A DNA stretch of 35,683 nt from Planctomycetota bacterium. Its GTDB lineage: Bacteria > Planctomycetota > Phycisphaerae > WQYP01. The stretch lies in NCBI GenBank assembly GCA_021831565.1, contig JAKBMM010000031.1, positions 1 through 35,683 on the forward strand, written 5' to 3'. The position numbers and the translations under genes are program-made. Each line of letters opens with the position of its first letter. Positions within the stretch are counted from its first letter, which is position 1. Below, piece after piece: positions 9,986-16,908 of the stretch. The notes under the pieces are model-generated. The model made no database searches and was not told where the DNA came from. It saw only the letters and a list, made by a program, of their open reading frames with translations.

Positions 9986-9993
9986 GCCGCTAT
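9986..9993. repeat. Target-site duplication, left copy
   Basis: GCCGCTAT immediately before the left end of the inserted element; the identical octamer is at 10188-10195 immediately after its right end. Confidence 0.9.
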
Positions 9994-10187
9994 GGGCCTG
10001 TGACAGTTTCTGCAAAAGTGGCGTAATCAGCAAAAAAACGCCACTTTTTGCTTTGCAGAGCACTTTTTTTGTGATTTTTATGCCCCATAAACTTCAGATT
10101 CCACATTATTTCTTTGATTTTAAGCGATTTTTGGCCCGTGAACGGTTACCCCCAAACTTATCCGGTTGCAGAAACTGTCACAGGCCC
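9994..10187. mobile_element. 194-bp non-autonomous element (MITE) inside the SacI-type gene
   Basis: The ends are perfect 20-bp inverted repeats: GGGCCTGTGACAGTTTCTGC at 9994-10013 and its reverse complement at 10168-10187, flanked by the 8-bp duplication GCCGCTAT. No transposase is encoded. Just inside the left end is a second palindrome, 10012-10024 against 10038-10051, followed by T-rich sequence, which could terminate transcription on the plus strand. Near the right end CGTGAACGGTT (10137-10147) matches the edge of the unrelated intergenic repeat at 10816-10962. The terminal repeat matches 19 of 20 bases of the insertion-sequence end at 35559-35578. The 8-bp duplication fits several families (for example IS256, ISL3, IS1595), so no family is assigned. 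Confidence 0.92.
10012..10055 (+). terminator. Hairpin with T-run inside the inserted element
   Basis: GCAAAAGTGGCGT (10012-10024) pairs with ACGCCACTTTTTGC (10038-10051), one T bulged, across a 13-nt loop; a run of T lies at the 3' side of the core stem GTGGCGT/ACGCCAC. This resembles an intrinsic terminator on the plus strand and would further reduce expression of the 3' half of the endonuclease gene. Confidence 0.5.
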
Positions 10188-10195
10188 GCCGCTAT
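10188..10195. repeat. Target-site duplication, right copy
   Basis: GCCGCTAT, identical to 9986-9993, directly abutting the right inverted repeat of the element. Confidence 0.9.
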
Positions 10196-10815
10196 CGGCC
10201 GAAGAAATTGCCGGTCTGATAAGTCAGCACCTTGCATGTAAAAACGCTTCACGGTTGCCGGTACTGGTTGTCGCCGCGGCATATCAGGCGGCATCCAAAC
10301 GGCTGGGTGAAAAACCGCAACCACTACATGCGCATACCGCCGCCGACAAACAAACGGGCTCCATGGGCGACGTGGAAATAACTTTGATCAACGATAACAA
10401 TGTATTGACCGTGTATGAAATGAAACTCAAGGCTGTGACCATTAGTGACATCAACTTGGCCTTGGAAAAACTTAAAAGGCACACCGCCACCATACGCAAC
10501 TATATTTTTATTACCACCGAACCGATATCCCCCGAAGTGCTCCAATACGCTGCAGAAAAATACGATCAACTTGGTGGCACCGAAATAGCCATTCTGGATT
10601 GTCTCGGTTTTTTACGCCATTTTTTACACTTGTTCCATGGGCTACGAACTGATTTTATCAACGCCTACCAGAACCTGTTGTTAGCCGAGCCGGAAAGCGC
10701 AGTCAGCCAGGCACTCAAGGAGGCTTTTCTAACACTCCGAAAGGCGGCGGAAGGGAGCCTGTAGGTTTGGCGCTACTGTGTGGTATCCGTTTACTCACAG
10801 ATACATCGGAAGTAG

Positions 10816-10962
10816 CCGTTCACGGCGGCGCGGAAAAAGGCTGCGGGTTTCCACCACGCGGCGGCGTGGCTGGTACGTTGCGGTGATTTTGCGGTCCTGG
10901 CGCACCGGGAACACCCCCGCCCGTCGGGACGTACGCGGAAAAAACCAGGGGCGTGAACGGTT
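10816..10962 (+). repeat. Intergenic palindromic repeat, copy 2
   Basis: Second copy of the repeat at 584-730, in the same orientation. Its ends are inverted: CCGTTCACG at the left and CGTGAACGG at the right. The internal stem GTCCTGGCG/CGCC...CGGGAC is kept although bases differ from copy 1 (GGCAC/GTGCC there, GGCG/CGCC here), and GTACGT/ACGTAC forms an outer stem. It sits 51 nt after the broken endonuclease gene and about 95 nt before the GH3 gene, filling most of the 293-bp gap. The rest of the gap is AT-richer and contains a weak promoter-like TTGACG near the GH3 start. Confidence 0.72.
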
Positions 10963-11057
10963 GCCTTTGGGTTATAGGGTTATACCATGTGTCGCAGCAT
11001 AAAGATGTTATCATTTTTGACGGCCAAACTCCGTTTTATTGAACGGTAAGGAACACG

Positions 11058-13739
11058 ATGAGCGAGCCATTATCTGAGCCGAATTCCATGAACCGGCGCG
11101 AGTTTGGAGCCGTTTGGGCGGCGGCGGTATTGGTTGCGGCCGGCTCCCGCAGTATGCCGGAAACACCCAAGTCCAACATGGTTTCGACGGACCATCCCCG
11201 CGTAGGCATCTGCGACGAAGCGTACAACAAGGCGTGGAAGCGCGCCGCGGCGTGGGTCGCGAAAATGACGCTGGACGAGAAGATCAGCCAGACCGGCAAT
11301 AATGCTCCAGCCATTAAGCGGATTGGTTTGCCCGCGTATCAATATTATGCCGGAGAAGCGTTGCATGGTCTGCGCCGCCTGCCGCCGGTAACCCTCTTCC
11401 CGGTACCCGCGGCGCTGGGTTGCACATGGAACCGGGAGTTGATCCGCCGCGTCTTTCACGCCGTGTCTGACGAGGCCAGGGCCTATCACAATACCTACGG
11501 CGTCTGCCTGACCTATTACTCTCCCAGCACGCTGAACATCACGCGGGATCCGCGCTGGGGCCGTTGCCAGGAGGTTTACGGCGAAGATCCCTGCCATCTG
11601 AGTTCCCTGGCGGTGGAGTCTGTCCGGGGGATGCAGGGCGAGAATCCGAATTATCTTAAAACCACCGCCTGCGCCAAAGCCCTTATCTGCAACAACACGG
11701 AAAATGACCGTCTGCGAGCGGATGCGTCGGTTGATTCGCGCAGTTTCTGGGAGTATTACACGCGGGCGTACCGCGCTTGTGTTATGGATGGCGACGTCTT
11801 GACCATGATGGGCGCCTACAACGCCATCAATGGCGTGCCCTGCTGTGCCGATCATTTTTTGCTCACCCATCTGCTGCGCGACCGCTGGGGCTTCCGCGGG
11901 TATGTCGTCTCCGATTGTGACGCCATCGCCGTTATTGTTGACGGGCATCATTACGCGTCCACGCTGCATCAGGCCGCGGCGCTGGGTATCCAGGCGGGAT
12001 GTGACCAAAATTGCGGCTACACGTTTCAGCAACACTTGCGCAAGGCGGTTGATCTGAATCTGGTCAGCGCGGCGGATATCGGCCGCGCGGTGGTTCGCGC
12101 ACTGACCGTCAGGTTTTTACTCGGTGAGTTTGATCGCGCCGAAACGGTTCCTTACAAAACCATAAGCATGGACGTGGTCGATTCTCCCGCGCACCGCGCC
12201 TTGGCTTTGGAAGCGGCGCGGCAATCGGTGGTGCTGCTCAAAAATGACAACCATTTACTACCCCTGAATAAATCGGCGCTCCAATCGGTGGCTATCGTAG
12301 GTCCCACCGCCGGATTCCAGGCCGGCAGTTACGCCGGATTTCCAGCCGTTCACGTTTCACCTTTGGACGGCATTGCCGCGGCCTTGGGTGTGGACGTTTC
12401 AAGGGGGCTTGTCCGCACCGGCGAGGCGGTTGGTTTAAGCCCCAATCTGCGGGACCAGGGTGCGCCAGGCAGCAGAACCAATTTCGATTTCGCCCGCATT
12501 CCCAATGGTTCCTGGATGGAATTTCCTCCGCAGGATTTCACCGACAAGCGGGAAATGGTCATACGCGTCGCCAGTTTGGCGCCGGGTGGAAATATTGCCG
12601 TGCACCTGGATGGTCTGGACGGACCGCTGGCCGCCAAACTCGATATTCCATCCGGCGGTTGGCACATTTACACCGACGTGTCCGCTCCCCTGCGTGGCAT
12701 CACCGGCAGCCATAAAGTATTTTTAAGATTTTCCTGTCCCGCCGGGACCCTGTTCAAAGTCCATTGGTTTGAACTCCTGCCGCCGCCGCCCCTGGCGCCG
12801 CGGGCCGGCCGGCCGAAGGTTGTTTACCATACCGGCTGCGGCATTCTGGGCGAAAAGGATGAAAAGGCTTTTCTGGAAGCGGTGCGCGCCGCCAGAGAGG
12901 CCGATCTGGCCATCCTGGTTTGCGGCATCGACCAATCGGTTGATTGCGAAGGAAAGGATCGCCACAGCATAGATCTGACCGGTCCGCAACATGAATTGAT
13001 TCGGGCGGTACATGCCGCCAATCCCCAAACCGTATTGGTGCTTAATACCAATAATTCCGTCGCCATCAATTGGGAAAAACAAAACATCCCCGCCATCGTT
13101 TGTTCCCTCTTCGCGGGCCAGGCCCAGGGAACCGCCATTGCCGATGTGTTGTTCGGCAACTACAACCCGTGCGGCAAGTTGCCGACGACATGGTTCCAAT
13201 CCGTCGATCAGCTCCCGCCGTTCCACAATTACGATGTCATGCGGGGCCGCACGTATATGTACTTTGAAGGCGAACCGCTGTATCCGTTCGGGTATGGCCT
13301 GAGCTACACACAATTCAAGTACAGCGATCTGAAGATCAGCGCCCCAACACTCGGTCCAGGCGGAACGGTAAGCGTATCGGCCAAAATTCACAATACCGGC
13401 GGCCGCGCCGGCGCCGAAGTGGTGCAATTTTATATCACCGCTCCCAAGTCGCCGGTAAAACGGCCGAGCAAGCAGTTGGCGGGGTTTGCCAGAATTGAAC
13501 TCAAGGCTGGCGCGAGCAAAACGGTGATCTTTACTCTGCCGTTTGAGGAGCCGGCCCTGTGGTATTGGCATGAGAAGCAAAGAAGATTTGTGCTTGCGCC
13601 GGGAATTCTCAAAGTGATGCTGGGCCGTTCCGCGGCGGATATCCCCCTCCACGGCGAAGTGACGCTGGAACCCGCGGCCGGCGACCACGGAGGCCCGGAA
13701 ATGTTGCCATCGGTCGCCGTCGCGGTACGAGTGGTATAA
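11058..13739 (+). CDS. GH3 family glycoside hydrolase with CBM6-like insert, Tat-exported
   Basis: Expected to remove terminal beta-linked sugars (glucosidase/xylosidase type) outside the cytoplasm by a retaining mechanism. The 893 residues contain a twin-arginine signal (NRREFGAVWAAAVLVAAG, about 11-28), the GH3 TIM barrel with nucleophile D286 (GYVVSDCDAI), and the second GH3 domain with likely acid/base E631 (CEGKDR). A CBM6-like beta-sandwich is inserted at about 470-575 (GLDGPLAAKLDIPSGGW region), and a fibronectin III-like domain closes the protein. The usual substrate-binding Lys-His pair (KHF) reads K207-A208-L209, so the histidine is missing. AAGGA at 11048-11052 supports the start. 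The neighbourhood with the GxGYxYP-type gene suggests polysaccharide use. The substrate cannot be deduced. Confidence 0.9.
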   Translation: MSEPLSEPNSMNRREFGAVWAAAVLVAAGSRSMPETPKSNMVSTDHPRVGICDEAYNKAWKRAAAWVAKMTLDEKISQTGNNAPAIKRIGLPAYQYYAGEALHGLRRLPPVTLFPVPAALGCTWNRELIRRVFHAVSDEARAYHNTYGVCLTYYSPSTLNITRDPRWGRCQEVYGEDPCHLSSLAVESVRGMQGENPNYLKTTACAKALICNNTENDRLRADASVDSRSFWEYYTRAYRACVMDGDVLTMMGAYNAINGVPCCADHFLLTHLLRDRWGFRGYVVSDCDAIAVIVDGHHYASTLHQAAALGIQAGCDQNCGYTFQQHLRKAVDLNLVSAADIGRAVVRALTVRFLLGEFDRAETVPYKTISMDVVDSPAHRALALEAARQSVVLLKNDNHLLPLNKSALQSVAIVGPTAGFQAGSYAGFPAVHVSPLDGIAAALGVDVSRGLVRTGEAVGLSPNLRDQGAPGSRTNFDFARIPNGSWMEFPPQDFTDKREMVIRVASLAPGGNIAVHLDGLDGPLAAKLDIPSGGWHIYTDVSAPLRGITGSHKVFLRFSCPAGTLFKVHWFELLPPPPLAPRAGRPKVVYHTGCGILGEKDEKAFLEAVRAAREADLAILVCGIDQSVDCEGKDRHSIDLTGPQHELIRAVHAANPQTVLVLNTNNSVAINWEKQNIPAIVCSLFAGQAQGTAIADVLFGNYNPCGKLPTTWFQSVDQLPPFHNYDVMRGRTYMYFEGEPLYPFGYGLSYTQFKYSDLKISAPTLGPGGTVSVSAKIHNTGGRAGAEVVQFYITAPKSPVKRPSKQLAGFARIELKAGASKTVIFTLPFEEPALWYWHEKQRRFVLAPGILKVMLGRSAADIPLHGEVTLEPAAGDHGGPEMLPSVAVAVRVV

Positions 13740-13783
13740 AACGGTAAATACATAATCCCACCGCGGCCAGCCCGGGGCTGCGC

Positions 13784-13811
13784 TTGACTAACGATGTTCG
13801 GATCATAAAAT
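13784..13811 (+). promoter_or_regulatory. Strong sigma-70 type promoter for the RNA/trmB region
   Basis: TTGACT at 13784-13789, a 16-nt spacer, and TAAAAT at 13806-13811. Five of six consensus bases match in each box. It lies 45 nt after the GH3 stop codon and about 290 nt before trmB. A start near 13818 would put the whole structured region 13833-14057 in the transcript. It closely resembles the tRNA-Lys promoter at 5156-5183. Confidence 0.65.
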
Positions 13812-13817
13812 GGAGTT

Positions 13818-14067
13818 TGTCTGATGGAGGCAGGTGGGAGTTTGTGTCCGAGTTTGTCTCCCGCCGGTGAATTGAACAAGTGAGGTCTGCGGCATTTTCC
13901 TGATCGCGGCAAGTTGCCAGCGACGCCCGCGCAAAAATTATGGGGAGCGGGCTTTATGCCCAGACGGTAAATTTATTGTACTCTTGCCGCCACCGTGTGG
14001 GTTCCCACTTTGCTCACACGAAAGCTGTCGCGCCCCACTCGGCAGCCCTGTGGCGGCTTTTTATTTG
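13818..14067 (+). ncRNA. Candidate structured RNA or leader upstream of trmB
   Basis: A 250-nt non-coding stretch with three independent folds in series. Fold 1 is 13833-13840 paired with 13858-13865 (8 bp, one G-U). Fold 2 is a three-way junction closed by 13885-13895 with 13956-13965 (10 bp, one bulged C), enclosing hairpins 13908-13911/13915-13918 and 13925-13930/13947-13952. Fold 3 is a second three-way junction closed by 13986-13993 with 14050-14057 (8 perfect bp), enclosing 13994-13999/14015-14020 and 14024-14030/14040-14046, and followed by TTTTTATTTG. The last junction therefore doubles as an intrinsic terminator, 17 nt before the trmB start. I recognise no known RNA family (not tmRNA, RNase P, SRP, T-box or B12 class by motif). 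It may be a small RNA or an attenuating leader. Confidence 0.6.
14050..14067 (+). terminator. Terminator of the structured RNA candidate
   Basis: The 3' strand GTGGCGGC (14050-14057) of the closing helix is followed by TTTTTATTTG. Its partner strand is 13986-13993, so the terminator stem is capped by a three-way junction rather than a simple loop. It lies 8 nt before the trmB start codon. Confidence 0.6.
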
Positions 14068-14074
14068 TCAGAGC

Positions 14075-14701
14075 ATGGCCTTGCGCGCGAATCTTGTTGT
14101 CGAACCAATCCTCCTGAATATCCACGAAGAGCAAGGTTACCTGCGCTGGCCGGAGGTTTTCGAAAACGACCATCCGGTGCAGATTGAAATCGGCTCGGGC
14201 AAGGGCGCTTTTCTGGTCGCCGCCGCAACCGAGCAGCCGCAGTGTAACTTTCTCGGCATTGAATGGGCGCGGGCGTATTGCAATTTCGCCGCCGACCGTC
14301 TTCGGCGCCGCGGGCTTTACAACTGCCGAATGGTGCGGGCGGAAGCGTTCGGGTGGATTCAAGCGCACGTGGCCGCCGCTTCCGTCGCCGCCGTGCACAT
14401 CTATTTCCCCGATCCCTGGCCGAAATCGCGACATCACAAACGTCGCCTCATTCAGCCGGCGTTTATTGAGCAGGTGTGGAGAATTCTCGCACCGCTGGGA
14501 AAAATGCGCATTGTCACCGATCATCAGGGCTACTTTTCTTATATGGAGGAGACGCTTAGGAGTTGTCCATTTCTCCCGCGCGTACCGTTCGATTCGCCTC
14601 TGACCGGTTCGGACGGAATGCTGGTGGGGACCAATTTCGAGCGCAAGTACGCCGGCGAAAATCGCCCCTTCTATTCGTTGGCCGTCCGCAAGCCCTCCTG
14701 A
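14075..14701 (+). CDS. trmB: tRNA (guanine-N7-)-methyltransferase TrmB
   Basis: Methylates N7 of G46 in the variable loop of tRNAs with S-adenosylmethionine. The 208-residue product shows the SAM motif EIGSGKG (38-44), an FLGIEWA segment (59-65), and the TrmB hallmark FPDPWPKSRHHKRR (111-124). GTNFERKY near the C terminus matches the conserved TxxE motif. Start: the ATG at 14075 gives the normal family length; the frame is open back to 13940 but that part is the structured RNA region. No good ribosome-binding site is visible. The T-run of the upstream terminator ends about 8 nt before the start, so expression may depend on read-through. It converges with the gene at 14740. Confidence 0.93.
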   Translation: MALRANLVVEPILLNIHEEQGYLRWPEVFENDHPVQIEIGSGKGAFLVAAATEQPQCNFLGIEWARAYCNFAADRLRRRGLYNCRMVRAEAFGWIQAHVAAASVAAVHIYFPDPWPKSRHHKRRLIQPAFIEQVWRILAPLGKMRIVTDHQGYFSYMEETLRSCPFLPRVPFDSPLTGSDGMLVGTNFERKYAGENRPFYSLAVRKPS

Positions 14702-14739
14702 AAATCATTTGACTTACGGCGTATGCCACGATGCGGGCG

Positions 14740-15510
14740 TTACCAGTTGACGCTCGGCGGCTTGCCGATCAAGTCGCGTACGCGGGTCTGGATGATTTCC
14801 TTACGTTGTTTCTGGCGAAGCTGAAATTGTGTTTTGAGCTTGTTGAGGCGGCGCAGCAGAAGGTTCAGTTCGTGCGCGCGAATCCGTTGATGGAGTTCGA
14901 ATTGGGAAGTGACCACCTTGACCAGTTCATTTTGCAGTTTTTTCATCTGTGCCGGCGGCAGGTTCGGTTGCCGCAATTCGCCGGCGATTTGGAAGGATTG
15001 GTGTGTATCCGCCAGATTTTCAAGGGTCATGTCGAAAAGCTTGGAATCGGATTTCTGCAGTTGTTCGAGTCGTTTGAAATTTGGCGCGGCCTTGTTGATG
15101 AGCGTGACGAATTGTTTCGGATCCGTTCGCCGCAAAACCTGGGCCTTGTGGTAGGTCTCCGGTTGTGTTTTGTGGAGGAATTCCATGATCTGATTGATTT
15201 GTGCAGGTGTGAGTTGCGGGGGCGGCGGGGGCGGCGCCTCCTTTTTCACCGGTGGTTTCAATGCCGCAGGCGCCGTGGTCGTAGCTGGCGGCGGCGAGTG
15301 CGGCGCTACCTTTTTCATCGTCATTTTCGAAGTTGCGGGTGAAGGGGTCGTAGTTGGCCGCGGAGAGGGTGATGGGCGCGGCGCCCCCCTTGTCACCGGT
15401 GCGTTCGCAGCCGCAGGCAACGCAGCCGAAACAAGCCGTCCCGTCAGCAAACCCAGGGCGGTGGACAAAGTGATCAGGAGCGATCGAGTATGCGGGCGGA
15501 TGATCATCAA
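14740..15510 (-). CDS. Secreted proline-rich coiled-coil protein, sigma-factor operon
   Basis: A 256-residue protein of unknown function. A signal peptide (hydrophobic segment at about 10-30) is followed by a low-complexity Pro/Thr/Ala linker (about 38-98, including a run of six prolines) and then an all-helical, highly charged C-terminal half (about 100-250) rich in Leu, Gln, Lys and Arg, likely coiled coil. GGAG lies just upstream of the start. It is third in a minus-strand operon after an ECF sigma factor and a membrane anti-sigma-like protein (30-bp gap). The context suggests an extracytoplasmic sensor or effector of that regulatory unit, loosely comparable in layout to CpxP/Spy-type periplasmic proteins, but no sequence relationship can be claimed. 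Confidence 0.7.
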   Translation of the reverse strand: MMIIRPHTRSLLITLSTALGLLTGRLVSAALPAAANAPVTRGAPRPSPSPRPTTTPSPATSKMTMKKVAPHSPPPATTTAPAALKPPVKKEAPPPPPPQLTPAQINQIMEFLHKTQPETYHKAQVLRRTDPKQFVTLINKAAPNFKRLEQLQKSDSKLFDMTLENLADTHQSFQIAGELRQPNLPPAQMKKLQNELVKVVTSQFELHQRIRAHELNLLLRRLNKLKTQFQLRQKQRKEIIQTRVRDLIGKPPSVNW

Positions 15511-15540
15511 TTCGGAGTCTCCTTCCAGGCCGTGCTGGTA

Positions 15541-16155
15541 TCAATAGCCGGCATCGTTCGGCGCCGGCGCCGTTTCGGCGAGATGCACCTTATCCAGGGC
15601 GTTGAGCAGATTCATCCAGTTCGCATCGCCAAGGCCGGATTCCGCAGCCAGACCGCGCGACTTTTCCATTCGTTCTATGCGACGGGCCAGCAAACCGAGC
15701 GGAGAGTTGTTTGTCCCGGGCAGATCGCTCTGTGCCACTTCCTGAAACGTATTTTCGGCGTCGAGAATATTCTGTTCCTGGATTTGCTCGCGCAACCGGA
15801 CCAGATAAACACCGGCGGCGATGATCAGACAAGCCGCCACACCTGACGCCACCGACAGACACCGGTAGATGGCTCGCATCATTTTTCGCCGACGCTCCAT
15901 GTGCCGCTGTTGTTCCAGGGCTTTGTGAATGCCCTGCTTGATGGAAGCGGCGATCCGCGCGCGGCTTACCGGGTCGAGTTCCTCGTGCAGCCGCGGCAGC
16001 GATTGCAGTTGGTCAAACCGGCGGCGAATTTGCTTGTACTCAAGCTGGGCCGCCGGATGGGTTGATAAGTATTTCCACAGGTGTTTCCGAGCATCGGCGC
16101 CAAGTTCTCCGGAAACAGCAAGCAGGCAGGTTTTTGATAAGCTAAATTGTTTCAT
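15541..16155 (-). CDS. Membrane anti-sigma-like protein
   Basis: A 204-residue protein with one transmembrane segment at about 98-117 (SVASGVAACLIIAAGVYLV). The N-terminal cytoplasmic part (1-95) is helical, charged and could bind the sigma factor; it lacks the HxxxCxxC zinc motif of classical ZAS domains. The region after the membrane segment is about 85 residues. Its start overlaps the end of the sigma gene by 14 bp, the usual coupling of sigma and anti-sigma genes. The assignment as anti-sigma rests on this context and topology, not on a recognised domain. Confidence 0.6.
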   Translation of the reverse strand: MKQFSLSKTCLLAVSGELGADARKHLWKYLSTHPAAQLEYKQIRRRFDQLQSLPRLHEELDPVSRARIAASIKQGIHKALEQQRHMERRRKMMRAIYRCLSVASGVAACLIIAAGVYLVRLREQIQEQNILDAENTFQEVAQSDLPGTNNSPLGLLARRIERMEKSRGLAAESGLGDANWMNLLNALDKVHLAETAPAPNDAGY

Positions 16156-16729
16156 GGCTCACCTCCATGAGAATGCGCAACTTGCCCAACGCCCGGTGGG
16201 CGCGAGCCAATACGGTGCCCAGCGGACAGTTGAGCGTCCTGGCTATTTCCTTAAAGGGCATGTCGGAAAAATGCCGCAAAAACAGCACGTGTTTTTCCAT
16301 GTCCGATAACTGCTCCATGGCGTCAAATAAGCGGTCGACGTTTTCCTTGAGTTCCAGCGGTTCCGAAGGAGCGGCAGATTTTCCCGGTAGTCCATCGATC
16401 ACGCCGAGAGAGTGTTCGCCGTTGCGTGCAACGGTAAGGGGCGCGGGATGGAGCGATTTCATCCGCCCCTGGTCGCGAATCAGATTGAGCAGAATGCGAA
16501 ACATCCACGCTTCAAACTTGCCATAATCGTCGTACCGGCCGAAACGTTGTACGATTCGCAAAAACGTTTCCTGGACGAGGTCGCCGGCCAGCGCTTCATT
16601 CCTGGTGGCACGAAGGGCGTAACCGTACAACCGCTCCCAGTACAGGTCCACCAGCGCGTCCCATGCGCCGCGGTCACCGGTGCGACATCGCGCCATCAAG
16701 AAGGTAAGGGCCTGCGAATCCACAGCCAT
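16142..16729 (-). CDS. ECF-type RNA polymerase sigma factor
   Basis: A 195-residue group 4 sigma factor with only regions 2 and 4. Region 2 (about 25-95) contains DLVQETFLRIVQRF and the FEAWMFRILLNLIRD helix for -10 recognition. Region 4 (about 135-190) contains the helix-turn-helix LPFKEI-like segment MPFKEIARTLNCPLGTVLARAHRALGKLR in two parts, for -35 recognition. It heads an operon with the anti-sigma-like gene (14-bp overlap) and the secreted coiled-coil protein. A TATAAT on the minus strand (16833-16838) overlaps the divergent rpsU -10 box, but its -35 region is poor, which would fit an activated or auto-regulated promoter. The target regulon is unknown. Confidence 0.92.
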   Translation of the reverse strand: MAVDSQALTFLMARCRTGDRGAWDALVDLYWERLYGYALRATRNEALAGDLVQETFLRIVQRFGRYDDYGKFEAWMFRILLNLIRDQGRMKSLHPAPLTVARNGEHSLGVIDGLPGKSAAPSEPLELKENVDRLFDAMEQLSDMEKHVLFLRHFSDMPFKEIARTLNCPLGTVLARAHRALGKLRILMEVSHETI

Positions 16730-16811
16730 CCTTTTTCCAGAGAAACGCTTGACGCCGCCGGCTATTGCAAGCTATTTTCGGCTTGCTCGGAATATTCATG
16801 TTTTCCGGGCA

Positions 16812-16840
16812 TTGCGAACACCGCCTGTGAACATTATACT
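16812..16840 (+). promoter_or_regulatory. Promoter of rpsU, overlapping a divergent -10 box
   Basis: TTGCGA at 16812-16817, a 17-nt spacer, and TATACT at 16835-16840. The start would be near 16847, giving a leader of about 140 nt. On the opposite strand the same bases 16833-16838 read TATAAT, facing the sigma-factor gene, so the two promoters overlap at their -10 elements. Confidence 0.6.
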
Positions 16841-16908
16841 ACAATTTCCGGCCTCCATTGGCGGAAGTAGATGAAGGGCGGGTGCTTTTTGCCTTGTGGC
16901 GATAGGCG

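Larger units (their letters stand above)
9426..10764 (+). pseudogene. SacI-family type II restriction endonuclease, split by a 194-bp element
   Basis: The N-terminal part (9426-9993) has the family's conserved blocks, including DIRKPYT, FYDERYVQ and NATTAFLTPGFRTKN; the C-terminal part (10196-10764) continues with LPVLVVAAAYQAA, ADKQTGSMGDVEITL and FLRHFLHLFHGLR. Between them lies a mobile element, and the halves are in different frames (+1). Removing the element plus one 8-bp target copy (202 bp) joins DQLPL to SAEEI in frame and gives one ORF of 378 residues, close to the expected family length. As it stands, the 5' half reads through the element and stops at 10241, so the nuclease is almost certainly inactive. 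The in-frame TTG at 10114 inside the element could start the C-terminal half alone. SacI cuts GAGCTC; the specificity here is not known. Confidence 0.88.

Noticed and set aside
9986-10195. Programmed frameshift or intron in the SacI-type gene
   Set aside because: The 8-bp duplication and perfect terminal repeats identify a transposition event; no intron core or slippery-site context is needed.
9366-10241. A 291-residue ORF read as a complete endonuclease with an odd C terminus
   Set aside because: Its last third is element sequence and an out-of-frame stretch; inverted repeats and target duplication explain the structure.
13986-14057. Hammerhead ribozyme in the three-way junction upstream of trmB (GAAA after one stem)
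   Set aside because: The required CTGATGA segment is not at any junction strand; CTGATGG at 13821 is far outside the fold.
13940-14074. N-terminal extension of TrmB from the earlier in-frame start
   Set aside because: The stretch is the terminator/junction region and has no family similarity; ATG 14075 gives the normal length.
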